Positions 1 through 8,162 of a DNA stretch of 43,759 nucleotides are shown here, piece by piece; the stretch's first letter is position 1, and each line of letters opens with the position of its first letter. The notes beneath the pieces were generated by a model, which saw only the letters and a program-made list of their open reading frames with translations, searched no databases and was not told the DNA's origin. This DNA comes from Desulfomonilaceae bacterium (lineage in GTDB: Bacteria; Desulfobacterota; Desulfomonilia; Desulfomonilales; Desulfomonilaceae). The stretch lies in contig JAVHLK010000017.1 of assembly GCA_031082285.1 (NCBI GenBank), positions 1 to 43,759 of the forward strand, written 5' to 3'. Made by a program: the position numbers and the translations under genes.

Positions 1-347
1 AGAGAAACCAGATCGCCTGCAAAGACGACGCCCAATGAGCTGCCCACATAAAAGAGGGCCGCCACGTGCTGGGTGTCGTCCTTGAGATGATAGGCGTAGA
101 GGAAGGCGGCAAATGCGTTCAAGGTAAAGATGTATCCGAACACACAGCTAATTTTGTCGACGCGAAGAAGCGTCAAATTGAAGCCCAAGAACTGAAAATT
201 CCAGAACGTGCCCGCTTCCAATTGGGAAATCAGATAAAAGGCCGCGAGGGGCAAGAGGATCACGAAAACATTCTTGAACCTGCCTCGAAAACCGGGGACC
301 AGCAATGCGCCCAGGATGAGCACCGCCGCGGGCGGAATGTTATTCAT
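1..347 (-). CDS. MrpD-like antiporter subunit, N-terminal part (cut by window edge)
   Basis: The reading frame starts MNNIPPAAVLILGALLVPGF and runs off the left edge after about 115 residues. It has the hydrophobic N-terminus of the proton-antiporter-M family (MrpD/NuoL/NuoM-like), ending near the stretch VAALFYVGSSLGVVFAGDLV, which precedes the conserved core in this family. The ATG at 345-347 has GGAGG upstream and overlaps the end of the 83-residue gene by 8 bases, so translation is probably coupled. It would be the third D-type subunit of this operon. Only the N-terminus is visible, so assignment to a subfamily is an inference. Confidence 0.75.
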   Translation of the reverse strand, partial: MNNIPPAAVLILGALLVPGFRGRFKNVFVILLPLAAFYLISQLEAGTFWNFQFLGFNLTLLRVDKISCVFGYIFTLNAFAAFLYAYHLKDDTQHVAALFYVGSSLGVVFAGDLVS

Positions 348-591
348 AGTAATCCTCCGGAACCTTCAACACGAAGCCGGCAACTTTGGACAGCAGGATG
401 AGCACCGCGCAGGAAACAAAACCAAGCAAGGAATAGAATCCGAAAAAACCGTCAAAACCGAAATGTCCCTTCACCGGGAGGAAAAAATCCACCACGACCA
501 ATAGGCCGCAGACCCCGTACAGGGAGATCCAAAGCTTTCGTATGTTTTCCGCCCTATCGAGGAAGTCTGTCTTCTTATCTGAGTCCTTCAA
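340..591 (-). CDS. Small two-helix membrane protein of the antiporter operon
   Basis: This 83-residue protein has a charged N-terminus (MKDSDKKTDFLDRAENIRKL) and two hydrophobic segments at about residues 22-42 and 48-74. It sits between two D-type antiporter subunits on the same strand: 12 bases after the preceding gene, and overlapping the next start by 8 bases. I do not recognise a named family. Its position suggests an accessory subunit or assembly factor of the Mrp/Mbh-type complex, which is an inference from context only. Confidence 0.7.
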   Translation of the reverse strand: MKDSDKKTDFLDRAENIRKLWISLYGVCGLLVVVDFFLPVKGHFGFDGFFGFYSLLGFVSCAVLILLSKVAGFVLKVPEDYYE

Positions 592-603
592 GTGTCGGCT
601 CCC

Positions 604-2076
604 TTATGAACCGGCCAGTTCCGCCAGTCGCAAGAATATGAAAGGATAGAAGAACAACAAGATGCATCCGACAGCCGTTATCATCAGTGGGACCAGGCAC
701 CAGAGAGGAGCCTCCCCGACGGCGACGTCGTTCCGAGACTGGTCCTCTTGACGGAAAAAGGCCCGATACAGGATGGGGAAGAAATAGGCCGCATTGAGCA
801 AGGAACTTGTCAGAATGACGATCAGCATGGACCACTGGTCTGCCGGCAATGTCCCCAAGACCAAATACCACTTACTGACAAAGCCTCCGGTCGGAGGCAG
901 GCCGATGACGCTCAGGACCCCGATGAAAAACGCGGCCATAGTGAGCGGCATCTGTTTGCCGATACCGGCCATTTGACTGATGTACTTCTTCCCGGTTGCC
1001 ACAAAGATGGCGCCCGCGCAAAAAAACAGGGTGATCTTGCCGAACGCGTGCATGGCGATGTGAACCATGCCGCCCGTGATCCCTTTGGGTGTGAGCAGGG
1101 CTACGCCCAAGACGATGTAGGACAACTGGCCGATGGTGGAGAAGGCCAGGAGGCGTTTCAGTTCGTCCTGGGTCAGGGCGATCAGAGAGGCCACGATGAT
1201 CGTAAAGGCCGCCACATAGGCCACCGCGGTCCCCAGATTGAGGGAGGCCAGCAGTTCGACGCCGAACACCTCCGTGAGCACCCGGAGGATGCAGAAGACT
1301 CCCACCTTGACCACGGCCACGGCATGGAGCAGGGCACTGACCGGAGTGGGCGCCACCATGGCTGCCGGCAACCAGGCGTGCAGGGGCATGATCGCTGCCT
1401 TGGCAAAGCCGAACAGGAACATGAACAACAGGACACCAAGGAGGATCGGCGAACTCGATGCCGGCAAGAACCCGTGCCCGGAGAATTCAAGGGTTCCGGA
1501 CAGGTAATATGCGACGACCATGGCCGGCAGAACCAGCCCAATGGAGGTGCCCACGATATACAGGAGATACTTGCGCCCCGAGCGCCGCGCCTCCGCGTCC
1601 TGGTGGTGGGTGACCAGGGGATAGGTGGCGAAGGACAACATTTCGTAGAAAAGATACAGGGTGAACAGGTTGGCGGAAAAGGCGGCGCCTATGGTGGCGG
1701 AAAGGGCCAGAGCAAAAAAGCAGAAATATCGCGTCTGGCCGTGCTCCTTCAATCCCCGCATGTAGCCGATGGAATAGGCCGAGGTGATGATCCACAACGA
1801 TGAGGCCACCAGGGCGAAGAGCATCCCCAAAGCGTCCACCCGCAGGCGGATCGCGACCCCGGGCAGCACTTCCGCAATCGTGCAGACCAGCACGCGGCCC
1901 TCGAGGACCGTCGGCAACATGGACAGGACGATCAGGAACTTCAGAGCCGCGGCCCCAAAGGTCCAGGCCTCCCGCACGTTGGCGCTGCGGCTGGACATCA
2001 GGATCGGGACCACCCCGAGGGAGACCAGCACCGCGATCAGAGGCATGATGGAATAGAGTGGTTCCACGTCAGTCAA
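604..2076 (-). CDS. mrpD: Monovalent cation/H+ antiporter subunit D homologue
   Basis: This 490-residue, strongly hydrophobic protein belongs to the proton-antiporter-M family shared by MrpD and complex I subunits NuoL/M/N. Typical core stretches are visible: LYLFYEMLSFATYPLV, a GFAKAAIMPLHAWLPAAMVAPTPVSALLHAVAVVKVG block with the channel lysine, and LKRLLAFSTIGQLSYI. It would carry ions across the cytoplasmic membrane as part of the multisubunit antiporter. The frame opens with TTG at 2074-2076, eight bases after the previous stop. An internal ATG at 2044-2046 is possible, and neither start has a strong ribosome site. It is a paralogue of the next gene upstream. Confidence 0.9.
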   Translation of the reverse strand: MTDVEPLYSIMPLIAVLVSLGVVPILMSSRSANVREAWTFGAAALKFLIVLSMLPTVLEGRVLVCTIAEVLPGVAIRLRVDALGMLFALVASSLWIITSAYSIGYMRGLKEHGQTRYFCFFALALSATIGAAFSANLFTLYLFYEMLSFATYPLVTHHQDAEARRSGRKYLLYIVGTSIGLVLPAMVVAYYLSGTLEFSGHGFLPASSSPILLGVLLFMFLFGFAKAAIMPLHAWLPAAMVAPTPVSALLHAVAVVKVGVFCILRVLTEVFGVELLASLNLGTAVAYVAAFTIIVASLIALTQDELKRLLAFSTIGQLSYIVLGVALLTPKGITGGMVHIAMHAFGKITLFFCAGAIFVATGKKYISQMAGIGKQMPLTMAAFFIGVLSVIGLPPTGGFVSKWYLVLGTLPADQWSMLIVILTSSLLNAAYFFPILYRAFFRQEDQSRNDVAVGEAPLWCLVPLMITAVGCILLFFYPFIFLRLAELAGS

Positions 2077-2083
2077 CCTGCTT

Positions 2084-3580
2084 TCAGAGCATCATTGCGG
2101 GAACGGCGTGGCGGATCACCCGGCCGACGATTTCCCCTGTGTACAGGCCCACCAGGATCAGGCCCAGAGCCGTTATCCAAAGCGGCACCAGCATTCCCAG
2201 AGGAGCTTCCCGAACCACGTGCTCGTCGTCGCCGTGGGCCGAGCCGTGTGAGCCCCCGAGGGGTTCGAAATAGCCGACTTCGAAGATCCGGAAGAACAGG
2301 ACCACGCTCACCAGGCTGCTGAAGAGCAGGGCCGCCAGAAACCCGTAATGGCCGGCCTCGAGTGCGCCCAGCAAGAGATACCACTTGCTGAAGAACCCGC
2401 AGGTCGGCGGGACTCCGATGATGGATAGTGCCCCCACCACCAGGGCCGCCATGGTCCACGGCATGGTCCGAAAAAGTCCCGGCAGGCTTTCCATCCGGCT
2501 GTTTCCCTTGACATGGACGATGTTCCCCACGGCGAGAAAGAGGCAGAGCGTCATCAGGGCGTCATTGAGGATATGCAGGACCGCTCCGGTGAACCCCGCG
2601 CTGTTTCCCAGCCAGAAACCGCCCACCATATAGCCCACCTCGGCCACTACGATGTAGGTCAGCATCCGCTTCACGTCCTTCTCGGACAGGGCCAGCAGGG
2701 ACCCCATGACGATCGCGACGACGGCCAGCCAGACCACCGCATCGTTCAAGCCCAGGAAGGTAAAGGCAAAATCCAGGGTGAAGACGGTCACGACCATCCG
2801 GATCATCACGTAGACCATCACCTTGGTCATGAGCGGCGCCACCAGGCTGCTCACCGGAGACGGTGCATGGGTGTACGCGTTGGGCAGCCAGGCATGCAGC
2901 GGGAAAAACCCCATCTTGAGCCAGACCCCGACCATGAGGATCACAAAGGCCGCGGTGACCACTTTCGACTCATACAGTGGCGGCAGCAGACGGGCGATAT
3001 CCTCCATGTTCAGCGAACCGGTCACAATGTACAGGTACCCGACCCCCAGGAGATAGAACGAGGCGCCAATGGTCCCCATGAAAATGTAGTGGAGACTGGA
3101 CAGGGGTGCACGGCCTTTCCCCAGTGCGATCAGGGCGTACCCGGTAATGGCCGCGATTTCCAGCAACACGTACAGGTTGAACGCGTCGCCGGTGACCACC
3201 ATACCCAGCAAGCCGGTCATGAACAGCACGTAGAGCGTATAAAAGGGGCCGGCCTTTTCCGGGAATTCCTTTTCCACGGAGGAACGGGCCGCGAGCAGGT
3301 TGATGAATCCCACGACGGAAACCACCGCCAGGACCAGCGCGTTCAGATGGTCGACCCGGTAGTAAATGCCCCACGGGGGGTCCCAGCCCGCGAATCGATA
3401 GGAAACCGGACCGCCGCTCATCACGTCGCCGAGCAACCCCAGAGAAACCAGGAGGCTGCCTGCCAGGCCGGCCACTGTAAAGGGGAAGCAGAGGACCGGT
3501 CGGAACCAGCCTGCGGCGCTGATGAAAAAGGAGGCCAGCAGGGGGAGAATGACCAGCAGGGCGGGATAGTGTTCGCTCAT
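2084..3580 (-). CDS. mrpD: Monovalent cation/H+ antiporter subunit D homologue
   Basis: This second full-length D-type subunit (498 residues) carries the family core: LYVLLEIAAITGYALIALGK, a GFFPLHAWLPNAYTHAPSPV block followed by SLVAPLMTKV with its lysine, and VKRMLTYIVVAEVGYMVGG. The His-rich loop GSHGSAHGDDEH lies near residue 450. Its ATG overlaps the TGA of subunit C by four bases (ATGA), which indicates coupling. The family forms proton or sodium channels in Mrp antiporters and membrane-bound hydrogenases. Which ion is moved cannot be read from the sequence. Confidence 0.92.
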   Translation of the reverse strand: MSEHYPALLVILPLLASFFISAAGWFRPVLCFPFTVAGLAGSLLVSLGLLGDVMSGGPVSYRFAGWDPPWGIYYRVDHLNALVLAVVSVVGFINLLAARSSVEKEFPEKAGPFYTLYVLFMTGLLGMVVTGDAFNLYVLLEIAAITGYALIALGKGRAPLSSLHYIFMGTIGASFYLLGVGYLYIVTGSLNMEDIARLLPPLYESKVVTAAFVILMVGVWLKMGFFPLHAWLPNAYTHAPSPVSSLVAPLMTKVMVYVMIRMVVTVFTLDFAFTFLGLNDAVVWLAVVAIVMGSLLALSEKDVKRMLTYIVVAEVGYMVGGFWLGNSAGFTGAVLHILNDALMTLCLFLAVGNIVHVKGNSRMESLPGLFRTMPWTMAALVVGALSIIGVPPTCGFFSKWYLLLGALEAGHYGFLAALLFSSLVSVVLFFRIFEVGYFEPLGGSHGSAHGDDEHVVREAPLGMLVPLWITALGLILVGLYTGEIVGRVIRHAVPAMML

Positions 3581-3972
3581 GGTTCTCGAATCTGCTTGAG
3601 GATTTCGTCTTCTTCCAAGGTCAGGAAACGCTGGTACGTCTTGATGGCAATGACCAGGGCAACTCCCAACGTGGCCACCGATACGACAATGGCGGTGAGC
3701 ATCAGGACATGGGGAAGCGGGTTGATGTACTCGGCCGCGCGTATGGCATGATGCGCACCGTCGTGCGCATGCTCGATGATCGGTACGGTGGCCCCCCTCT
3801 TGACCCCGATGGAAACGAAGAACAGGATGACCGCGGTCTGCAGGATGTTCATGCCCACGATCTTCTTCACCAGGTTGTTCTTGGCGATGATGGCATAGAG
3901 GCCGATCATCATCAGGGTGATGTAGATCCAGTAGTTGTACTTCTCAATGATCAGGCGAAGGATGTCTTCCAC
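3577..3972 (-). CDS. mrpC: Antiporter subunit C (NuoK-like)
   Basis: This 131-residue protein has three hydrophobic helices and the NuoK/MrpC pattern: NYWIYITLMMIGLYAI, NLVKKIVGMNILQTAVILFF, and LTAIVVSVATLGVALVIAI. The last two stretches contain the conserved acidic/Asn and TAIVV elements typical of MrpC. The start is GTG at 3970-3972 with GAGGGG nine bases upstream, four bases after the previous stop. A loop between helices 2 and 3 is longer and His-rich (HAHDGAHH). It is part of the coupled antiporter operon. Confidence 0.92.
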   Translation of the reverse strand: MEDILRLIIEKYNYWIYITLMMIGLYAIIAKNNLVKKIVGMNILQTAVILFFVSIGVKRGATVPIIEHAHDGAHHAIRAAEYINPLPHVLMLTAIVVSVATLGVALVIAIKTYQRFLTLEEDEILKQIREP

Positions 3973-3975
3973 GGC

Positions 3976-4815
3976 TTACAACCCCTCGTCGTACCGGCCC
4001 AGGGAGGCCAGATTCTTGAAGATCCAGACCATGGTTCCCATGACCGCCACGCCTACCCCGATCTCCACCAACAGCATGCCGTGGGACCGGGCCATGATGG
4101 GACCTCCCGGCAACAGGGCGGCCAGTGCCCGGTAGTCGAGATAGTTATATCCAAGCGCGAGACACAAGGCTCCCGTGCCGGCGAAGATGAACACCCCGAG
4201 GGCGCTGCACAGAGCGCCGGTCTTTTCCCGCATGCGCTTCAGGGCGGTCCTCAGGTTGTGGGACACGGAAAGCAGAATAATGGCAGCGCCCAGAATCACC
4301 CCGCCCTGGAATCCGCCTCCGGGACTGTGATGCCCGTGCGCGATGACATACAGGCCGAACAGCTGGATAAAGGGGATCATATAGCGGCAGACCTTTTCGA
4401 TGATAAAGTCGTGGGGCGTCCAGACGCTGTCCACCGGTTCGAACTCGCGCAACGGCAGAAATATCTCCTTCCCGTTTTCTCCGTCCTTGACCCGGAAGGT
4501 CAAGCCGGTCAACCGGTGGCGGAAATGCCGAGGGCCCGGCGGCCTGCGGCGGGGGATCCGCAACAGAAGGAAACAGGCCACCCCCGCGGCAAAAATGACC
4601 GTGGTCTCAAACATGGTGTCGAAGCTCCGGTAATCGGCCAGCACCGCGGTCACCACGTTGGGCACCGCGGTTTCGTCCAAACTCTTTTCAATGTAACGAG
4701 GGGAGACGTGAAGGCTCGCGGGGGATTCGGGATCCGCGAACGGAGGGAAATCCACCGTGGCATAGATCAGGACCGATCCCACCAGCGCGACGATGACAAG
4801 TCCCAGAATCTTCAA
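3976..4815 (-). CDS. mrpB: MbhE-like plus MrpB domain fusion subunit
   Basis: This 279-residue protein combines two parts. Residues 1 to about 95 contain YIEKSLDETAVPNVVTAVLADYRSFDTMFETTVIF, which is characteristic of the MrpA C-terminal region and of MbhE in membrane-bound hydrogenases. Residues about 145-270 form an MrpB-like domain (PFIQLFGLYVIAHGHHSPGGGFQGG, then helices). In classical Mrp systems the first part belongs to the large MrpA and the second is separate. The fusion is common in Mbh-like and deltaproteobacterial clusters, from general knowledge. The start is TTG at 4813-4815, overlapping the previous TGA. Confidence 0.88.
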   Translation of the reverse strand: MKILGLVIVALVGSVLIYATVDFPPFADPESPASLHVSPRYIEKSLDETAVPNVVTAVLADYRSFDTMFETTVIFAAGVACFLLLRIPRRRPPGPRHFRHRLTGLTFRVKDGENGKEIFLPLREFEPVDSVWTPHDFIIEKVCRYMIPFIQLFGLYVIAHGHHSPGGGFQGGVILGAAIILLSVSHNLRTALKRMREKTGALCSALGVFIFAGTGALCLALGYNYLDYRALAALLPGGPIMARSHGMLLVEIGVGVAVMGTMVWIFKNLASLGRYDEGL

Positions 4816-5057
4816 TCCTTGGTCCTCCGGGTGGTGTGATACACGGCCGAAACGAAAAATACGGTGCTGACCCCGGCGCCCACCGATGCTTCGGTGAACG
4901 CAACGTCAACGGCTCCCATGATCGCCCAGAGCAGACACATCATGAAACTGTAGGCGCCGAACAGGATGGCCGCGCCCAGCAGATCCCGGACCATGATCGC
5001 CCCGATCCCGCAGATCACCACCAGGGTCAGTATGAGCAGGTCCAGTTGCCAGATCAT
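4812..5057 (-). CDS. DUF4040 / MbhD-like antiporter subunit
   Basis: This 81-residue membrane protein starts MIWQLDLLILTLVVICGIGA and contains the family pattern RDLLGAAILFGAYSFMMCLLWAIMGAVDVAFTEASVGAGVST, which I give here as a description of the whole second half. In MrpA this domain lies near the C-terminus, while in Mbh-type complexes it is the separate subunit MbhD. The GAVDVAFTEA motif is strongly conserved. GGAGG lies seven bases before the ATG, four bases after the subunit G stop. It completes the MrpA-like C-terminal module together with the next gene. Confidence 0.88.
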   Translation of the reverse strand: MIWQLDLLILTLVVICGIGAIMVRDLLGAAILFGAYSFMMCLLWAIMGAVDVAFTEASVGAGVSTVFFVSAVYHTTRRTKD

Positions 5058-5061
5058 AGAC

Positions 5062-5391
5062 TTACCTCCACGGATCTCCCTTTTTCCACGGCTCCATGCC
5101 CGCCCGAAGCCCGGCGTCCGTGATGGCGTGGGTGGCCGTCGGGCTTGCCAGGAAGACGAAGACCACGATCAGCATGAGTTTCAGACCGGTCACTGCGGAA
5201 GCTACGGTCAGGGGGAACAGTTGATACAGCGACAATCCGAGAATAACCAGGAGTACCCCGATGCCGTCGAGCTTTCCGGCCGGATGCAACCGGGAATAGA
5301 AGTCGGGGAAGCGCAGCAGCCCCACGGTTCCGCCGGTAAAGAACAACAACCCGACCAGCAGCAGGACCACGACGATCAGAGTGATTACCAT
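5062..5391 (-). CDS. mrpG: Antiporter subunit G
   Basis: This 109-residue protein has three membrane segments and the MrpG signature GLLRFPDFYSRLHPAGKLD followed by GVLLVILGLSLY. The C-terminus FVFLASPTATHAITDAGLRAG matches the conserved ending of the family (TAPVTAHAIARAA-type). The start ATG at 5389-5391 is preceded by GGGGAGA. It is co-directional with subunits E and F, but is separated from F by an 81-base GC-rich gap. Confidence 0.95.
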   Translation of the reverse strand: MVITLIVVVLLLVGLLFFTGGTVGLLRFPDFYSRLHPAGKLDGIGVLLVILGLSLYQLFPLTVASAVTGLKLMLIVVFVFLASPTATHAITDAGLRAGMEPWKKGDPWR

Positions 5392-5472
5392 ATCTCTCCC
5401 CTAAAGGGCGCCCCGGGGGCTCCCGCCCAGCGCCTCCAGGCCTGCGCCCAAGGCCTCGCGCCGCTCAGGCGA
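5392..5472 (-). other. GC-rich intercistronic spacer between subunits F and G
   Basis: This is the only long gap inside an otherwise tightly packed operon. It is very rich in G and C and contains several short self-complementary stretches such as GGGCGCC and CCCGGGGG. It could be an intercistronic RNA hairpin affecting stability, or a repeat remnant. No terminator-like T tract follows. Confidence 0.4.
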
Positions 5473-5757
5473 CTAATACGGTTTTTCATAGTACAGCCCC
5501 TTACGTTTCTGAAAGTACCGCGCGGACGCGAGGACGGCGAGGAAATTCAACAGCGCATAGGCCAGCGCTATGTCGATGAACATGTCCACCCTGTGATACA
5601 GCAGGCCGATTAATATCAACAACACCGTGGTCTTGGTCCCGATGGCGTTCACCCCGACAATCCGGTCCAGCACCGTGGGGCCGTAGATGCACCGGTAGAG
5701 CGAAAGCGCCATCAGTCCACCGATGAACAGGGCATAACCCAGAAAAAAATCGTCCAC
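5473..5757 (-). CDS. mrpF: Antiporter subunit F
   Basis: This 94-residue protein has three helices and the MrpF pattern LYRCIYGPTVLDRIVGVNAIGTK, with the conserved Gly-Pro-x-x-x-Asp-Arg core (residues about 26-34), followed by DIALAYALLNFLAVLA. The start is GTG at 5755-5757, two bases after the subunit E stop, with GGAG five bases before it. Confidence 0.95.
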   Translation of the reverse strand: MDDFFLGYALFIGGLMALSLYRCIYGPTVLDRIVGVNAIGTKTTVLLILIGLLYHRVDMFIDIALAYALLNFLAVLASARYFQKRKGLYYEKPY

Positions 5758-5759
5758 CT

Positions 5760-6311
5760 TTACTCCTCTCCAAAAGCACGAGCGATGCGCCGCTCCATCT
5801 CCCCGGGCAGATCCTCGCCGCTGAAAGGGTCAATGGCGTGCACGTTGAAGTCTCGGTGAAAATTGACGTAGATCGTGATCGTTCCCGGCGTCAGCGTAAT
5901 GGAATTGGCAAAGGTCACCTGGGCCAGGTCGCTCTTCAACCGGGTCCGGAAGCGGTATATCTGAGGATCGATCAGTTCGGGCATACGCGGATGAAAACAG
6001 AGATACAACACATGCAGAGCGGATAGGAGAATCTGATACAGCAGCCAGGGTACATAGGCCAGGAACCCGAAGGTAGTCCTGAAGGTCTTTCCGGTCATCG
6101 GTCCGTCAAAGAGAAGGTCCGCGGAATAGTACGACACCAGAGCACTGGCCAGAACCCCCAGTCCCAGGTGAAAGAGGTCGAATTGTCCCGAGAGGACGCA
6201 CCAGACCCCCATCATGATGATAAACGTAGCTATATAAGCGGATCCACTCTTTTTCCACTCCCGTTGGGGCGGAAGATCGCGCTTCAGCTGTTGGGCAGCG
6301 TCTTTTTCCAT
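5760..6311 (-). CDS. mrpE: Antiporter subunit E
   Basis: From the ATG at 6309-6311 the protein has 183 residues. Two N-terminal helices are followed by the MrpE domain: PWLLYQILLSALHVLYLCFHP, then LAQVTFANSITLTPGTITIYV, the hallmark LTPGT segment. This start is preferred because AGGA lies just upstream and the longer frame to 6455 adds only non-membrane sequence of unlikely composition. It is the first gene of the antiporter operon. The 206 bases upstream hold no promoter I can name with confidence. Confidence 0.92.
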   Translation of the reverse strand: MEKDAAQQLKRDLPPQREWKKSGSAYIATFIIMMGVWCVLSGQFDLFHLGLGVLASALVSYYSADLLFDGPMTGKTFRTTFGFLAYVPWLLYQILLSALHVLYLCFHPRMPELIDPQIYRFRTRLKSDLAQVTFANSITLTPGTITIYVNFHRDFNVHAIDPFSGEDLPGEMERRIARAFGEE

Positions 6312-6517
6312 GTCTTCCTGTGAGGGGTTGTGGGAGATTGTTTCTGCAGAGCCCTGTGTAACACCCGTCGAGCCCGTTGTCAAGCACATTCGGTTGGGAT
6401 TTGGCATGCATTCAGGGACGGACGTCCGCTCCAACAAAGCATGTCGTTGCGACAAACTGAGTCCCGGACTGAACGCAGGAAAGCATTCCCAACATGCTGA
6501 ACCTGCGAACCCACTTG

Positions 6518-7399
6518 CTAGGTGTCTTGATTTCTCACTTTGAGCTTGAGTTCTTCAAGCTTGAACGGGCCACGTTGCTTTTCCCGGTCCTCGTCCGGTT
6601 CGCGGACTTGAACCACGGGCTTCCCCCAATGGAACTTGGGTCGGACAATAGGCCTCCTGGCGTCCTTGTAGCGTCCGGGCCCTTTCTGAGTGTCATTCCT
6701 CACCGCGGAACTCTCGCTCAGGTCAAATCTTTTCAACGTGCCCGTTTCGTCGCTGAGCGAAGCCTGCCGGACCGCGAGTTTCCCGAAGTTGCAGTCCACC
6801 ACGAGACGGTATGTCTTTCCACCGTTGTTCTTGTCCACCAGCTCTACGTAGACCTGGTCGTCTTCAATACCGGCCCGCTTCACCATAGGCGAAGAGGTTC
6901 GACTCCGGGCCGCCTCACGCACCCGCTTGCTCGCTTGGACCGACGGAGCCTCACGCGTCCTCCCAGCCGATTCCCTCAGACCCGGTGAATTGCCGGAACC
7001 GGCACCGCCGCCCAGCATGACGAGAACGGCCCCATCCATGCGCTGAATCCTGAATGCGGGAACGGTATTCTCCCCAAAATCAAGGACAAGTCGTGCCCGT
7101 TCGGGCGTCTCCCCCAGTCGGATCTCTCGGATCTCGCTCCCGTTTACCCCTATCTTCCTGGGGACCCTGCCGAGCGCGGTCGACGAAAAGTCAACGACCA
7201 GACGATACGGCTGTTCCATGACGAACGCGGCATGTTTCCCGATCTCCCCCTCGTACCTTATGACGATCCGCTTCTGATCCCGCGCGGTCTCGACTCCCGT
7301 AAGAAAGCCTTCAGCCGCTCCATATGCGTTATAGGAAAGAACAAGCAATACAAGACAAACAGAAACGGAAACAATCGCTGTCGACCTGACGCTTTTCAT
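6518..7399 (-). CDS. Secreted AMIN-domain protein
   Basis: This is a protein of about 293 residues from the ATG at 7397-7399 (GAGGG upstream). It has a clear signal peptide, with cleavage probably after NAYGA. Residues about 35-120 form an AMIN-like domain: a short beta-rich unit with RIVIRYEGEI, YRLVVDFSSTALG, REIRLGETPERARLVLDF and FRIQRMDGAVLVML. AMIN domains place envelope proteins such as AmiC and PilQ at peptidoglycan or secretion sites. A second weaker AMIN-like stretch (VYVELVDKNNG to YRLVVDCNFGKL) occurs near residue 190. The C-terminus is basic and ends in a KLEELKLKVR segment. A consensus promoter lies about 100 bases upstream. A specific role is not evident. Confidence 0.8.
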   Translation of the reverse strand: MKSVRSTAIVSVSVCLVLLVLSYNAYGAAEGFLTGVETARDQKRIVIRYEGEIGKHAAFVMEQPYRLVVDFSSTALGRVPRKIGVNGSEIREIRLGETPERARLVLDFGENTVPAFRIQRMDGAVLVMLGGGAGSGNSPGLRESAGRTREAPSVQASKRVREAARSRTSSPMVKRAGIEDDQVYVELVDKNNGGKTYRLVVDCNFGKLAVRQASLSDETGTLKRFDLSESSAVRNDTQKGPGRYKDARRPIVRPKFHWGKPVVQVREPDEDREKQRGPFKLEELKLKVRNQDT

Positions 7400-7500
7400 G
7401 ATGAAACCCTCGTTGCATTCCCGATTAGCCAAGCAATTGCACAGCGCGCAAGACCGGGAGTCCTGAAAGGACTTTGGGCCGCACATTGCGTCTCGGGTTG

Positions 7501-7529
7501 ACAGTATCAGGATTTCTTGTAATTGTCAA
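7501..7529 (-). promoter_or_regulatory. Sigma-70-type promoter of the AMIN-domain gene
   Basis: Reading the minus strand, a perfect TTGACA (7524-7529) is followed after exactly 17 bases by TACTGT (7501-7506). Initiation would fall near 7494, giving a leader of about 95 bases. The elements lie at the edge of an AT-rich stretch (about 7505-7612), which may act as an UP element. Confidence 0.7.
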
Positions 7530-7610
7530 AATTAAACGTAAATATACGGCCTCTTATGATTTTTAATTAATAAACCAATTTGAATAATTCATGCAATCCA
7601 TTAATTCTAT

Positions 7611-8162
7611 TTAATCATCAAGCTTCATTCCCGTGACCCACTCCGTGTTGGCATCCGCAATGTGTGCTCCCACCAGCGATGCCTCGTCAAACCGCGCTCC
7701 CACAAGGTTCGCCCCTTCCATAATGGATTCGAAAAGGTTTGCTCCCGTGAGATGCGCGCCGTAGAGATTGGCCTGTGTGAGATTCGCCTCGGAGAGGTTG
7801 GCCATTTGCAGTCGCGCCCATGCAAGGTCGGCCTTACACAGGTTGGCGTCCGACAGATCGGCTCCTGACAGATTTGCTTGCCGGGCCGAGACGCCGTAGA
7901 GGTCCGCGGACGTCATTTTGGCTCCCGGCAGCCATGCTTGCGTGAGATCGGCTCCGGACAGGTTGGTTCCGGAAAGATCCGCCAGTGCGAGCCGCGCGTG
8001 AGGGATCTTGATCCTCGACAGGCTTAGGCCGGCCAGGTCCGCTTCGGATAGATCGATGCTCAGCTGCACCGCACGTTCCAAGAGACCTGCCGCGGAGTCT
8101 GCGGTTCCTTGGTAAATCACCTCTCCGGTGAACCGGTTCTTTATTTCATAGTGTGGAGACAT
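7611..8162 (-). CDS. Pentapeptide-repeat protein
   Basis: This 183-residue protein has an N-terminal segment of about 40 residues (YEIKNRFTGEVIYQG) followed by continuous A-(D/N)-L-x-x repeats from about residue 40 to 172, for example LSEADLAG, LSGADLTQ, LSGADLSD, LSEANLTQ and LTGANLFE. Such repeats form a right-handed quadrilateral beta helix. Family members range from gyrase-protecting proteins to proteins of unknown role. Nothing here identifies the target. No signal peptide is present, so it is probably cytoplasmic. No close operon partner is seen. Confidence 0.85.
   Translation of the reverse strand: MSPHYEIKNRFTGEVIYQGTADSAAGLLERAVQLSIDLSEADLAGLSLSRIKIPHARLALADLSGTNLSGADLTQAWLPGAKMTSADLYGVSARQANLSGADLSDANLCKADLAWARLQMANLSEANLTQANLYGAHLTGANLFESIMEGANLVGARFDEASLVGAHIADANTEWVTGMKLDD

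Noticed and set aside
748-4839. Long plus-strand frames (748-1803, 2513-3751, 3709-4839) opposite the antiporter genes
   Set aside because: Their products are His/Gln/Gly/Asp-rich without helices or domains, as expected from the complement of hydrophobic GC-rich genes. The minus strand explains the region fully.
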